DNA of 64,000 nt from Christensenellaceae bacterium (GCA_017523755.1 JAFWWA010000030.1:1-64000), one strand, 5' to 3'; shown: positions 26,163-35,190, numbered from the stretch's first letter. Translations and numbers: made by a program. Notes: generated by a model not told the origin, from the letters alone.

Positions 26163-27455
26163 ATGGATAAACTCAATACTTTTATCGAACAGCTGAATGC
26201 CCCTGAAAAGGAAGACAGGTTAAGAGCCGCCGAAGAGATCGCGGGGATGATAAAGAGGGGAGAGATCCCTGCCCCCGAGAGGAACGAGGACACGAACAAC
26301 CACGTCCATACGACATATTCCTTCTCTCCGTATTCCCCCGCTAAGGGCGTATACATGGCATATATGAGCGGGCTCAGGACCGTAGGCATCGTCGACCACG
26401 ACGCCATAAACGGAGCTGAGGAGTTCATAAGGGCCGGCGAGATATTCGGCATAACGACCACGATAGGCATGGAGATCCGCGTCAATTTCGAGAGCGTGGG
26501 ATATAAGGGGATAAACCTCAACAACCCCGATCAGCCTGGAACGGCATACATCACCTTCCAGGGCGTGCCCCACGACAGCATAAAGAAGCTCGACGCCTGG
26601 CTCGCGGAGAACGTGAGGAAGTACCGCCATATACGTAACAGGAAGATGGTGGAGAATATAAACGGCCTCGTCAACAGGCTCGGGGTATCCCTCGACTATG
26701 ACAGAGACGTGCTCCCGATATCGATGGCCCATGATGGCGGCGGAGTGACCGAAAGGCATATCCTTTTCGCTCTCACGCACAAGCTCATGGAAAAATACAC
26801 GACGGGTGAGGAGATGCTCTCCTTCTTCGAGAACGATATGGGGATAAAGGTCAAGGAATCGGCCAGGAAGCTCATCCTTGACAGGGCATGCCCGATATAC
26901 GACTACGATGTGTTAAACCTCTTAAAGAGCGAATTCGTTTCAAAGATGTTCGTCCCGGCTACGGACGAGCTGGTGGACGTTAAGGAAGCCGTGAGGTTCG
27001 CAAAGGAGATAGGAGCCATACCCTCGATATGCTACCTGGGAGACGTCGGTGAATCGGTGACAGGGGACAAGAAGGCTCAGAAGTTCGAGGACGAGATACT
27101 CGATGACTATATCCCCGTCATAAAGGAGATAGGCTTCGAGGCTCTGGCTTATATGCCCTCGAGGAACACGGACGAGCAGATAAAGCGCATAGACGCCCTC
27201 TGCAGGAAGTACGATTTCCTCCAGATAAGCGGAGAGGATATCAACCAGCCGAGACAGAAGTTCGTGTGCATGAAGCTCCGCGAGCCCGGATTCAAGCATC
27301 TTGAGGACGCTACATGGGCGCTCGTGGGACACGAATACGCGGCTACAGAGTGCAAGGAGAACGGTATCTACTCCGACAAGACGAAGAAGGAATACCCGGT
27401 CATGGAGGACAGGATAGCCGCCTTCAAGAAGATAGGCCTCAGATACAGAAGATAA
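26163..27455 (+). CDS. PHP domain metal-dependent hydrolase-like protein
   Basis: A 430-residue protein with PHP motifs: HVHTTYSFSPYSP (motif I), GIVDHDAINGAEEF (II), GMEIRVNF (III), MAHDGGG and a late LQISGEDIN. PHP proteins are usually phosphoesterases with a multi-metal centre. The long C-terminal part without similarity I recognise suggests a specialised phosphatase. It ends 10 bases before dnaX, so both may share a transcript. Start ATG follows GCGAGGTAGAC. Confidence 0.83.
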   Translation: MDKLNTFIEQLNAPEKEDRLRAAEEIAGMIKRGEIPAPERNEDTNNHVHTTYSFSPYSPAKGVYMAYMSGLRTVGIVDHDAINGAEEFIRAGEIFGITTTIGMEIRVNFESVGYKGINLNNPDQPGTAYITFQGVPHDSIKKLDAWLAENVRKYRHIRNRKMVENINGLVNRLGVSLDYDRDVLPISMAHDGGGVTERHILFALTHKLMEKYTTGEEMLSFFENDMGIKVKESARKLILDRACPIYDYDVLNLLKSEFVSKMFVPATDELVDVKEAVRFAKEIGAIPSICYLGDVGESVTGDKKAQKFEDEILDDYIPVIKEIGFEALAYMPSRNTDEQIKRIDALCRKYDFLQISGEDINQPRQKFVCMKLREPGFKHLEDATWALVGHEYAATECKENGIYSDKTKKEYPVMEDRIAAFKKIGLRYRR

Positions 27456-27465
27456 AAGGAAAGAC

Positions 27466-29016
27466 ATGGCTTCATACAGAGCGATATACAGACAGTTCCG
27501 CCCGAGAAGGTTCAGCGAGATAACAGGCCAGAAGACCGTGGTAAAGGTCTTAAGGAATCAGGTAAGGACAGGGAGCCCTGCCCATGCCTATCTTTTTGCG
27601 GGCCAGAGAGGGACCGGAAAGACGAGCGCGGCGAGGATACTCGCGATGGCTCTCAACTGTCTCGATCCTCACGACGGTGAGCCCTGCCTTGAATGCGCCA
27701 ACTGCCGGGATGCCCTTCAGGACAGCATGATAGACATCATAGAGATCGATGCCGCGTCGAACAACGGCGTTGACAACGCGAGGGACATAAGGGAAAAGGT
27801 GAACCTGGTCCCGGTGGCAGGCAGATACAAGATATATATCATAGACGAGGTCCACATGCTTTCGCCTGCCGCCTTCAACGCTCTTTTAAAGACGCTCGAG
27901 GAGCCCCCGGAATATGCCGTTTTCATACTGGCTACGACGGAGCTGCAAAAGGTGCCCAGGACCGTGCTTTCAAGATGCCAGAGATTCGATTTCAAGTCCC
28001 TTACGGATGCCGAGATCGAGGGAAGGCTCGAAGAGGTGGCGGGGCTTATGGGGCTCACGTATGAGGAAGAGGCTTTAAGGGAGATAGCAAGGGCTGCGGG
28101 CGGAGCCATGAGAGACGCCCTCTCCATACTCGAGACCTGCATAGACGATAAGAACAGCGTGACCCTTTCAAGCGTGTCTGATTCGCTCGGGCTCGCCGGA
28201 AAGGAAAGGATCAAAGCCCTCATATCGGCTCTTGACAGCTTTGACGGAGGACAGGCGATATCGGTGCTGAGAGAAGCGGAGGACGACGGAGCTCAGCCGG
28301 GCCAGGTGGTGTCTCAGCTCATACAGGTGATAAGGGACAGGCTCTTCGGTTCATACGTAAAGGGAACGGCCTCGGATGAGGAGACGAAGGAAGCCATAAG
28401 GAAGCTCGATATCCTTCAGGATGCCGAGACTCAGATGAGGACGGCTGTCAGGCCTTCGCTCATAACAGAGATAGCGATGATGAAGCTCACGCTTCCCGAA
28501 AGGGGAGACTCGTATCTGAGCGAGGAGTCGAGGATACTCAAGCTCGAGCGCCGCATGGATGAAGCTGAAAAGCTTATGAGGAGCGGAGCCCTGAAAGCGC
28601 CCGCAAAAGAGGCTTCAAAAAAGGAAGAAAAGCCCCGTGAGATCAGGCAGGAGAAGCCTGATGAGGATAAGGGGGCATTAAATGAAAACGCCGAGGACCT
28701 GTGGAACACCATAAAGAACGCGGTAAGGAAAGAGGACCCGATGCTCTACGCCCTCATAAAGACCGTATATGCAGAAGGCCTTGCAGGTTCGGTGCTGACG
28801 CTCGGTTCCACGCACAGGGCGCTCTTAAAGGGCTTAAGGTCAGGAAAGGAACAGTGGGACGCGCTTATGTCCATAGCGGCATCGGCTGCGGGACGCAAGC
28901 TCATAATAGATATAGGGGATGACGAGGAGGAGCAGGGAACGCCGGCGGACGACGACAGCGAGCTCCCGTTCTCGGATCTCCCGCTTGAAGACGATCAGAA
29001 CTACTTAGGTCAATGA
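27466..29016 (+). CDS. dnaX: DNA polymerase III subunit gamma/tau
   Basis: A 516-residue clamp-loader ATPase. It has MASYRAIYRQFRPRRFSEI, Walker A GQRGTGKTS near 46-54, the Zn-binding cysteine set in CLDPHDGEPCLECANC, Walker B IIDEVHMLSPAAFNALLK, the arginine-finger block VLSRCQRFDFK, and a low-complexity Glu/Lys linker before a C-terminal tau-type domain. It loads the sliding clamp in replication. First gene of the dnaX-ybaB-recR-bofA block standard in Firmicutes. Confidence 0.96.
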   Translation: MASYRAIYRQFRPRRFSEITGQKTVVKVLRNQVRTGSPAHAYLFAGQRGTGKTSAARILAMALNCLDPHDGEPCLECANCRDALQDSMIDIIEIDAASNNGVDNARDIREKVNLVPVAGRYKIYIIDEVHMLSPAAFNALLKTLEEPPEYAVFILATTELQKVPRTVLSRCQRFDFKSLTDAEIEGRLEEVAGLMGLTYEEEALREIARAAGGAMRDALSILETCIDDKNSVTLSSVSDSLGLAGKERIKALISALDSFDGGQAISVLREAEDDGAQPGQVVSQLIQVIRDRLFGSYVKGTASDEETKEAIRKLDILQDAETQMRTAVRPSLITEIAMMKLTLPERGDSYLSEESRILKLERRMDEAEKLMRSGALKAPAKEASKKEEKPREIRQEKPDEDKGALNENAEDLWNTIKNAVRKEDPMLYALIKTVYAEGLAGSVLTLGSTHRALLKGLRSGKEQWDALMSIAASAAGRKLIIDIGDDEEEQGTPADDDSELPFSDLPLEDDQNYLGQ

Positions 29017-29029
29017 AAGGATAAAGGAA

Positions 29030-29374
29030 ATGGCAAAAAGAGGTGGCTTTGGATTCCCAGGCGGCGGGAACATGCAGAGCATGATGCAGCAGGCTCAGAG
29101 GATGCAGCAGCAGCTTCAGAAGATACAGGAAGAAGCAGGCGAGAAGGAATATGAGGCTACTTCCGGAGGCGGTATGGTAAGAGCCATCGCCAACGGAAAG
29201 AAGCAGGTGGTAAAGGTCGAGATAAAGCCCGAAGCTGTAGATCCCGATGATATCGAGATGCTCGAGGACCTCATCGTTGCGGCCGTTAACGAAGCTCTTA
29301 ACACGGCAGAGGAATCGATGAACAGGGAAATGAGCAAAGTGACCGGCGGGATGAATCTCGGAGGACTCATCTGA
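29030..29374 (+). CDS. YbaB/EbfC family nucleoid-associated protein
   Basis: A 114-residue protein with the family pattern: Gly-rich N-terminus ([19 protein letters not shown]), coiled helix [18 protein letters not shown], the core [20 protein letters not shown] and a C-terminal MNLGGLI tail. Family members bind DNA as dimers. It sits between dnaX and recR as in most Firmicutes, and its stop overlaps the recR start by one base. Confidence 0.94.
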   Translation: MAKRGGFGFPGGGNMQSMMQQAQRMQQQLQKIQEEAGEKEYEATSGGGMVRAIANGKKQVVKVEIKPEAVDPDDIEMLEDLIVAAVNEALNTAEESMNREMSKVTGGMNLGGLI

Positions 29375-29970
29375 TGGCAGGACTTGATCCGCTCATCAGG
29401 CTCCAGGAGAGGTTCGCGTCTCTTCCGGGTATCGGTCCCAAAAGCGCCATGAGGCTCGCGTATCATGTCATAAACATGCCTCAGGATGAAGTGAAGGAAT
29501 TCGCGCAGGATATGTACAGGGCGAGGCTCGCCATAAGGTACTGCACCGTGTGCGGAAATCTTACGGACGGCGAGAAGTGCTCCATCTGCGAGGATGAGAC
29601 GAGGGACAGGAGCACCGTATGCGTCGTAAAGGACGTAAGGGACATCTGGGCAATAGAGAAGACACAGGAATACAGGGGCGTATATCATGTGCTGGGCGGA
29701 ACGATCTCTCCCTTAAGAGGGATAGGTCCCGATGACATAAGGATAGCCGAGCTCATTGAGAGGGTCAGGGAAGGCGGTATAAAGGAGATCATACTCGCAA
29801 CGAACCCCGACGTCGAGGGTGAGGCCACGGCGGTATATATCTCGAAGCTGATATCTCCGATGGGAGTAAGGCTCACGAGGATAGCCCACGGAGTGCCCGT
29901 AGGCGGAGAGCTCGAATACACTGACTCAGTGACTCTTGGAAAAGCTCTTGAAGGAAGGACGGCGTTCTAG
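29374..29970 (+). CDS. recR: Recombination protein RecR
   Basis: A 198-residue protein with the helix-hairpin-helix [15 protein letters not shown], the C4 zinc finger [16 protein letters not shown], a Toprim domain ([30 protein letters not shown]) and the C-terminal [12 protein letters not shown]. It acts with RecF/RecO in gap repair. Start ATG overlaps the previous stop (TGATG). Confidence 0.96.
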   Translation: MAGLDPLIRLQERFASLPGIGPKSAMRLAYHVINMPQDEVKEFAQDMYRARLAIRYCTVCGNLTDGEKCSICEDETRDRSTVCVVKDVRDIWAIEKTQEYRGVYHVLGGTISPLRGIGPDDIRIAELIERVREGGIKEIILATNPDVEGEATAVYISKLISPMGVRLTRIAHGVPVGGELEYTDSVTLGKALEGRTAF

Positions 29971-29978
29971 ACCGCGGT

Positions 29979-30218
29979 ATGGATATACTTATATATGCGG
30001 TGATCATACTTGCACTGGTCCTTGCGGCGAAGCTGCTTTTCTCATCGGTGCGTTTCGTTTTCAAGATGCTCATAAACTCGCTCGTCGGTTTCGTGCTCCT
30101 CATATGTCTGGCCGCGCTGGGCGTAAGGGTAAGGATAGACCTTATCACCTGCCTTATAACGGGCATACTGGGGATCCCCGGTGCAGTCATAATATTCATC
30201 ATCTCAAGATTCATGTAG
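29979..30218 (+). CDS. bofA: BofA-family membrane protein
   Basis: A 79-residue, almost wholly hydrophobic protein with two to three membrane helices and the family-typical FKMLINSLVGFVLL and GIPGAVIIFI segments. In Bacillus, BofA inhibits the pro-sigma-K protease SpoIVFB. Its place eight bases after recR is the usual one. Presence does not prove sporulation in this organism, since BofA-like genes persist in non-sporulating Clostridia. Confidence 0.9.
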   Translation: MDILIYAVIILALVLAAKLLFSSVRFVFKMLINSLVGFVLLICLAALGVRVRIDLITCLITGILGIPGAVIIFIISRFM

Positions 30219-30236
30219 ATGAGACGGAAATACCTA

Positions 30237-30276
30237 AGATATCCGTTCCCCTTCAGGGAGCGGGTATCTTTTTTCT
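30237..30276 (+). terminator. Terminator of the dnaX-bofA unit
   Basis: AGATATCCGTTCCC pairs with GGGAGCGGGTATCT around a CTTCA loop and is followed by a T run. Confidence 0.9.
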
Positions 30277-30304
30277 GCCTTTTTAAGTTTTTTCTTCGCC
30301 CCTG

Positions 30305-30352
30305 TTGATTTTTTTCCGTATATGTGTATAATGTAGTTAGCAGCGGCTAACT
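30305..30352 (+). promoter_or_regulatory. Promoter with start-site inverted repeat before the metal module
   Basis: TTGATT (30305-30310) and TATAAT (30327-30332) with a 16-base spacer. Immediately downstream lies AGTTAGC-N4-GCTAACT (30335-30352), seven-base perfect arms. The place and the metal-related genes suggest a metalloregulator operator; the half-site GTTAG recalls DtxR-family sites, but this is only resemblance. Confidence 0.7.
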
Positions 30353-30472
30353 GCCGGTGAATATCGCCTTTGCCGGTGAGATACCTCCTTACTCCTTCCG
30401 GCAGTCAGCCATGCCTGATCCCTTATCCTTTCCGTTCATAGAGGGATCGTAACGGGAAACGGAGATGATCAT
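30350..30472 (+). promoter_or_regulatory. Structured 5' leader of the HMA/ZIP genes
   Basis: The leader contains ACTGCCGG (30350-30357) pairing with CCGGCAGT (30398-30405), a direct repeat TGCCGGTGA (30352-30360 and 30371-30379), GATCCCT/AGGGATC (30417-30423 and 30442-30448) and TCCGTT (30431-30436), which can pair with AACGGA (30458-30463) next to the GGAG ribosome binding site. Alternative pairing could hide the start region. No known riboswitch class recognised. Confidence 0.5.
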
Positions 30473-30727
30473 ATGATAAAAACAGTACTTAAGATAGACG
30501 GTATGATGTGTTCTATGTGCGAGGCGCATATATGCGACACGATAAGAAAGGCAGTCCCTTCCGCCAGGAAGGTAACGGCGGACAGGAAGAAAAAGGAGGC
30601 CTCGCTTATAACTGAGACTGAGCCTGATCTTAAAGCCCTAAAGGACGCCATAGATGAGACAGGCTATACATGTCTTGACATCGGATCGGGACCTTACGTT
30701 AAAAAGGGTCTTTTCGGTCTGTTATGA
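30473..30727 (+). CDS. Heavy-metal-associated (HMA) domain protein
   Basis: An 84-residue single-domain protein with the ferredoxin-like HMA pattern and metal motif GMMCSMC near residues 10-16, followed by ADRKKKEASLITE and DAIDETGYTCLDI. HMA proteins carry Cu(I), Zn or similar ions. It overlaps the ZIP gene by four bases (ATGA), so the two are coupled. The extra C-terminal tail GSGPYVKKGLFGLL is not part of the fold. Confidence 0.88.
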   Translation: MIKTVLKIDGMMCSMCEAHICDTIRKAVPSARKVTADRKKKEASLITETEPDLKALKDAIDETGYTCLDIGSGPYVKKGLFGLL

Positions 30728-31503
30728 GGGCCGTCACGGCAGGACTGCTGATCCCGTTCCTAGGGACCGCGGCAGGATCGGCCTGCGTCTTCTTTTTAAA
30801 AAAGGATCTTAAGACCGGTATAGAGCGCGCCCTTACGGGCTTCGCCTCAGGAGTCATGGTGGCTGCATCGATATGGAGCCTCATTTTGCCTGCTGTCGAG
30901 CAGTCTTATGACAAAGGGAGATGGGCCTTTTTACCGGCCTTTCTAGGTTTCTGGGCGGGCATATTGTTTCTTCTCCTCCTGGACCATGTGATCCCGCATC
31001 TCCACAGAGGCATAGAAAAGGCCGAGGGACCTAAGAGCCGTCTTACAAGGACAGCCATGCTGGTTCTCGCCGTCACTCTCCACAATATCCCGGAGGGTAT
31101 GGCCGTAGGTGTGGTCTATGCCGGTCTCGTTTCCGGGACCGGGAATATAACCGCTGGAGGCGCATTGGCGCTTGCGCTGGGCATAGCGATACAGAATTTC
31201 CCCGAAGGGGCAATAATATCCATGCCTCTTTACGCTGAGGGCAGGAGCAGGACGTCGTCGTTCCTTCTTGGAGTCCTTTCGGGAGCGGTGGAACCGGTAT
31301 TCGGGGCACTGACCGTGATCCTGACCGGACTCATCGTCCCTGCAATGCCTTATCTGCTGTCGTTCGCGGCAGGAGCAATGCTCTACGTGGTAGTGGAGGA
31401 GCTCATACCCGAGATGTCTGCAGGCGAGCATTCGGATATCGGAGTCATCGCTTTTGCATGCGGGTTCAGCCTGATGATGGCGCTCGACGTGGCTCTCGGA
31501 TGA
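30724..31503 (+). CDS. ZIP-family metal transporter
   Basis: A 259-residue polytopic membrane protein of about eight helices. ZIP signatures HNIPEGMAVGVVY and QNFPEGAIISMP carry the metal-site His, Asn and Glu residues; an LHR/HLH loop (VIPHLHRGIEKAEG) lies between helices 3 and 4. ZIP (ZupT/GufA type) proteins import Zn or other divalent ions. Coupled to the HMA gene; terminator follows. Confidence 0.92.
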   Translation: MRAVTAGLLIPFLGTAAGSACVFFLKKDLKTGIERALTGFASGVMVAASIWSLILPAVEQSYDKGRWAFLPAFLGFWAGILFLLLLDHVIPHLHRGIEKAEGPKSRLTRTAMLVLAVTLHNIPEGMAVGVVYAGLVSGTGNITAGGALALALGIAIQNFPEGAIISMPLYAEGRSRTSSFLLGVLSGAVEPVFGALTVILTGLIVPAMPYLLSFAAGAMLYVVVEELIPEMSAGEHSDIGVIAFACGFSLMMALDVALG

Positions 31504-31550
31504 TCGAGCTCTCTGTCCTACATATAAAACTTTAAGTTATCCTCCATATG

Positions 31551-31585
31551 AAAAACAGCCGCAGGTGCTCCTGCGGCCGTTTTAT
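31551..31585. terminator. Bidirectional terminator
   Basis: GCCGCAGG/CCTGCGGC hairpin with A run left and T run right, between convergent ZIP and S41 genes. Confidence 0.85.
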
Positions 31586-31604
31586 ACTAAATACCTTTGT
31601 ATCG

Positions 31605-32777
31605 TCAGTCGAGGATCTGCAGGGCAGCCTGGAGCTGCTCATCGTCCTCTATCGTGCCGGATCTTGTCGGGGATGACTTTAAAAAGTCGGGCTGCAGGCC
31701 CTTCCCCTCTATGAGCTCTCCTTTAGGTGTATAGAACCAGGCTGACACGAGCTTTAATCCGTCGCTTGAATTCTGAAGATCGACATAGGAGAAGTAGGGG
31801 GCTTTTCCGGCGGTCTTCGTGCCAACCGTCCTTGCCGCCCCGTTGTCATGGAGAGCCGCGGTGAAGACCTCGGCGACTCCCGACGTCCCTCCGTCGGTTA
31901 TGATGACTATATCACCGTCAAAAAGCACGCCTGTCATCGCGTTCCATGTCTTCTCGTCCTTTCCCTTCGCCTGGGCCATGAGCCCTGCGTCTATGAAAAG
32001 ATCCGCGGCATCACAGGCCTGGCTGACGAAGCCTCCGCTGCAGTTCCTTAAGTCTATGACTATATCCTTCACGTCTTCCTTTTTTAAAGCTTCGACCGCG
32101 GTCCTCAGCTGGGAAGCGCTGTTCTGTGAGAACTCGAAGACCTTTATCATACCGGTCTTGTCTGACACCATGTCGGTGAAGACCACCTGATACTGCTCTG
32201 TCTTACGGGTGATGGCGATGTCATGCTCCTCACCGTTATTGACCGTCACGGTGACTTTCGTGCCGTCCTGTCCCATGAGGCGGAGGACGCCCTCCTCCAC
32301 GGTCATGAGCTCTGTCCTCATCCCGTCGATCTTCGATATCGAGTCTTTCTCGTTTATCCCCGCGTTGGCGGCAGGACTGTCCGCAAAGAGCTTTATGACC
32401 TCGAGATATCCCGTATTCTGGTTCTTCATGAGCATCATGCCCTGTGAGATCGAGCTCCCGTCGGCCCCGCTCCCCAGAAGTCTGAAGAGGCTGCCCGGGT
32501 AGTAGGCGCTGTAGCCGTCCTTAAGGGAGGTCACCATGCCTGACTTCGCGCCTTCGAGGACTGCCCCGTGGTCCGCTCCGTTAACGGAGTAGGTCTTTAA
32601 TGCATGATCTATCTCATCGAGCTCGAAATAGGACATTATGTCGGAGTATTCCTCCTCGCTTATATATATGTCGTTTTTCGTTCTGCCCTTCGTGAGCTTG
32701 TAGGTCACGAGCGCCGATACGGCTGACGCGGTGACGAATACCGCTATGAGAAGGGCTGTGACTTTCTTCTTATCCAT
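31605..32777 (-). CDS. S41-family (CtpA-like) peptidase with unusual active-site segment
   Basis: About 390 residues: N-terminal membrane helix (VTALLIAVFVTASAVSALV), PDZ domain (residues ~105-190, SPAANAGINEKDSISKIDG) and an S41 domain with VIDLRNCSGG and the Lys-containing GTKTAGK. The usual S-A-S-A-S-E block reads GGTSGVAE, where the catalytic Ser appears moved by one residue relative to the Lys. Secreted carboxy-terminal processing proteases cut envelope proteins. Start taken as ATG at 32777; a GTG at 32789 is possible. Confidence 0.85.
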   Translation of the reverse strand: MDKKKVTALLIAVFVTASAVSALVTYKLTKGRTKNDIYISEEEYSDIMSYFELDEIDHALKTYSVNGADHGAVLEGAKSGMVTSLKDGYSAYYPGSLFRLLGSGADGSSISQGMMLMKNQNTGYLEVIKLFADSPAANAGINEKDSISKIDGMRTELMTVEEGVLRLMGQDGTKVTVTVNNGEEHDIAITRKTEQYQVVFTDMVSDKTGMIKVFEFSQNSASQLRTAVEALKKEDVKDIVIDLRNCSGGFVSQACDAADLFIDAGLMAQAKGKDEKTWNAMTGVLFDGDIVIITDGGTSGVAEVFTAALHDNGAARTVGTKTAGKAPYFSYVDLQNSSDGLKLVSAWFYTPKGELIEGKGLQPDFLKSSPTRSGTIEDDEQLQAALQILD

Positions 32778-32883
32778 GATCCTTTTCACAAAATCCCGGT
32801 TTTTTCTTGATTATACACAAAGAAGCTGCTTTATTCAACATGCCGTCCCCGCTGCCCGGGGAATAATGTTTTACGGTTAACTG

Positions 32884-32932
32884 TTGTAACATGAAACAGT
32901 TTGTGCTATTAATAATTACAGGATAAAACTGT
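32884..32932 (+). promoter_or_regulatory. Promoter/operator region of the MarR gene
   Basis: TTGTAA (32884-32889) and TATTAA (32907-32912) have a 17-base spacer. ACAGTTT (32896-32902) and AAACTGT (32926-32932) form a perfect inverted repeat overlapping the promoter, suggesting autoregulation by the MarR protein. Confidence 0.55.
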
Positions 32933-32953
32933 TGAAAGGAACGGTGATCTTAA

Positions 32954-33460
32954 GTGGGAAGCAGGTATTTCGATGCTGTTCTGCATCTTGACAAGATGAA
33001 CCTTGTAAGAAGGATGAGGTTCTACGAGACCGCGAGGGACCTCGGTGTATACCACGGGCAGATGCCCATACTGTTCTACCTCCTGGACCACAACGGCTGC
33101 ACGCAGAAGGATATTGCGGAGGAGCTCATGGTCACGCCGGCCTCGATAGCCATATCGACCAAGAGGATGCAGAAGAGCGGGCTCATAGACAAGCAGGTAA
33201 GGGAAAGCAACTTAAGAGAGAATATCGTGACCATAACCGACAAGGGAAAAAAGCTGGTAGAGGAATGGAGAGAGGCGATGAAGGCCCTCGACGCGAAGCA
33301 GTTTTCGGGCTTTTCCGACGATGAGATAGACCTTTTAGTCTCCATGATAGACCGCCTCACGATCAATCTCGAGGGTGACAGCGACACCGGCAGGGACAGG
33401 ATGAGGGAACTCAAGAAAAAGGTCTCCGAGGCTGAAAGGAAGATGTCTTCGGGGCAGTGA
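32954..33460 (+). CDS. MarR-family transcriptional regulator
   Basis: A 168-residue winged-helix protein. The DNA-binding part reads GCTQKDIAEELMVTPASIAISTKRMQKSGLIDKQ, followed by a wing with NLRENIVTITDKGKKLVEEW. It starts with GTG at 32954; AAAGGA lies rather far upstream. MarR proteins repress nearby or own genes and respond to small molecules. Possible targets: itself, the deacetylase gene downstream or the ABC operon. Confidence 0.9.
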   Translation: MGSRYFDAVLHLDKMNLVRRMRFYETARDLGVYHGQMPILFYLLDHNGCTQKDIAEELMVTPASIAISTKRMQKSGLIDKQVRESNLRENIVTITDKGKKLVEEWREAMKALDAKQFSGFSDDEIDLLVSMIDRLTINLEGDSDTGRDRMRELKKKVSEAERKMSSGQ

Positions 33461-33513
33461 GGATCAGGCCTGCGCATGTCCAAAAAAATCTTGTTTTTAT
33501 GGCTTCGACGGTA

Positions 33514-33592
33514 TTGTAATCTCCTCCCGCGGCAGTATAATATATTCATAGACTTTGAACATGGAATTCGGGCATACACAATATATTGTGTA
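33514..33592 (+). promoter_or_regulatory. Promoter and 18-bp palindrome before the deacetylase gene
   Basis: TTGTAA (33514-33519) and TATAAT (33536-33541) have a 16-base spacer. TACACAATATATTGTGTA at 33575-33592 is a perfect 18-bp palindrome in the 5' untranslated region, a strong candidate operator. Confidence 0.7.
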
Positions 33593-33614
33593 GGTGCCGG
33601 GGACGGAGCACTTT

Positions 33615-35096
33615 GTGGACAGGAAAAGAGTTAGATACAGAGTGAACAGGAACAAGATGCTGAGGGCTGCCCTCATAGCGCTGTGCGCCGTAGTGATACT
33701 TACGGGCAGCATCATCATGATCTCGGGGATACTTAAGGACAAGAAAGAGACGGCAGAGACGCCCGATGTGTCGGCTTCACCTGTGTCGGATATCGATGAG
33801 GTGAAGGAGAGCTCCAGCCTCATACTTTCGAATATCAGCCAGGGAGTATCTTCATATTCCATAATCGAGACGAACGAGAACTGCAAGATCTACGCGACGT
33901 ATCCCAAGACCCTTTCCATAAAGATAGACAAGAAGCTGGAGAAGTACGTGAGAAGGACGGTCGACCATTTCGCGGGCGACTGCGACGTGGAGCAGGAAAA
34001 GCGCTCCGAGATAAAGATCACGTACGAGACCTTCACAGCGAACGATTCCGTCATTTCAGTTCTCCTTACAAAAAGAGAGAGCCGTACTCCGCTTTATCAG
34101 GAGCTCGTCGACGTGAAGGGATTCCTGTTCGACGCAAGGACGGATGAAGAGATCCCGTATGACGAATTCTTCACGGGAGAATACAGAAAATATATAAACA
34201 ACGCGCTGTTTGACAAGATAGGCGATGAGCTGGGCGGGGATCTGGATGAGCTCAACGAGATGGATCCCTCACCTGAGTTCATACTCAACAACAGCGGTAT
34301 AGACGCCGTATTCGACAAGAGGCAGTTCGGTATAGGAGAGGGCACTGTAAGGGTCACCTTCACGATACCGCAGATAGTCACCTTCATAGCTGACGCATAT
34401 AAGACCGGCATCTATGATGTCGATCCTGAGCCCATAGAGGATTACATGCCCGTCATGGAGGGCATAGACTCAAGCAAGAAGCTCGTGGCATTCTCGTTCG
34501 ACGACGGCCCCAACGGCGACACGACGAAGAGGATAGTGGCGGCACTTAAGCGCTATAACGCGCATGCGACGTTCTTCGTGGTAGGAAACAGGACGAAGAC
34601 TGAGAAGCAGAGAGACGCTATGAATGCGTGCATCGAGGCCGGCTGTGAGATAGGGAACCATACATACGCGCATACGAAGCTCACGGCGCTTTCGGAGTCT
34701 GAGCTCAGAAAAGCGATAGAAGACTGCAACGACGCCGTTGAGGAAGCTGTGGGAAAGAGGACATCCCTCTTAAGGCCTCCGGGAGGCAGCACGAACCAGT
34801 TCGTGAGGGACAATGCGGGATACCCGCTCATCAAGTGGGCAGTAGACACGAGAGACTGGGAGTCGAGGGACAAGGATCAGGTGCTGGCTCATCTTAAGAG
34901 CGAGACCTTCGACGGAGCGATAGTGCTCATGCATGACCTCTATGAATCGACTGCGGATGCCGTCGAGGAGATACTCCCCTGGCTCTACGATCAGGGATAT
35001 CAGGTGGTATCGGTATCCGAGCTCATGGCCGCAAGGGGCGTGAATATGAAGAAAGGCGAGGTCTACTTCAGCGCCAAGCCCGATGAAGTGCAGTAA
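33615..35096 (+). CDS. PdaC-like polysaccharide deacetylase
   Basis: A 493-residue protein when started at GTG 33615 behind ACGGAGC. After an N-terminal membrane anchor (LRAALIALCAVVILTGSIIMI) comes a ~200-residue domain of DUF4163/DUF3298 type, then a NodB domain: FSFDDGP, GNHTYAH, LRPPGGS, VDTRDWESR and VLMHDLY (motifs 1-5 with the Asp-His-His metal set). The arrangement is that of Bacillus PdaC, which removes acetyl groups from peptidoglycan or glycan. Extracytoplasmic; probably aids lysozyme resistance. Confidence 0.9.
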   Translation: MDRKRVRYRVNRNKMLRAALIALCAVVILTGSIIMISGILKDKKETAETPDVSASPVSDIDEVKESSSLILSNISQGVSSYSIIETNENCKIYATYPKTLSIKIDKKLEKYVRRTVDHFAGDCDVEQEKRSEIKITYETFTANDSVISVLLTKRESRTPLYQELVDVKGFLFDARTDEEIPYDEFFTGEYRKYINNALFDKIGDELGGDLDELNEMDPSPEFILNNSGIDAVFDKRQFGIGEGTVRVTFTIPQIVTFIADAYKTGIYDVDPEPIEDYMPVMEGIDSSKKLVAFSFDDGPNGDTTKRIVAALKRYNAHATFFVVGNRTKTEKQRDAMNACIEAGCEIGNHTYAHTKLTALSESELRKAIEDCNDAVEEAVGKRTSLLRPPGGSTNQFVRDNAGYPLIKWAVDTRDWESRDKDQVLAHLKSETFDGAIVLMHDLYESTADAVEEILPWLYDQGYQVVSVSELMAARGVNMKKGEVYFSAKPDEVQ

Positions 35097-35108
35097 GGGA
35101 TTATAAGC

Positions 35109-35139
35109 AAAGGCTCTTCCTTAAGGGAGAGCCTTTTTC
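35109..35139 (+). terminator. Terminator of the deacetylase gene
   Basis: AAAGGCTCT/AGAGCCTTT arms with TT tail. Confidence 0.9.
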
Positions 35140-35156
35140 ATATGCCGGGATAAACA

Positions 35157-35186
35157 AAAGACCTGCCGGATATCCGGCAGGTCCTG
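35157..35186 (-). terminator. Terminator of tRNA-Trp
   Basis: GACCTGCCGGATATCCGGCAGGTC-type perfect hairpin (arms GACCTGCCGG, 35161 onward) followed on the minus strand by TTTTGTTT. Confidence 0.85.
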
Positions 35187-35190
35187 TCTG

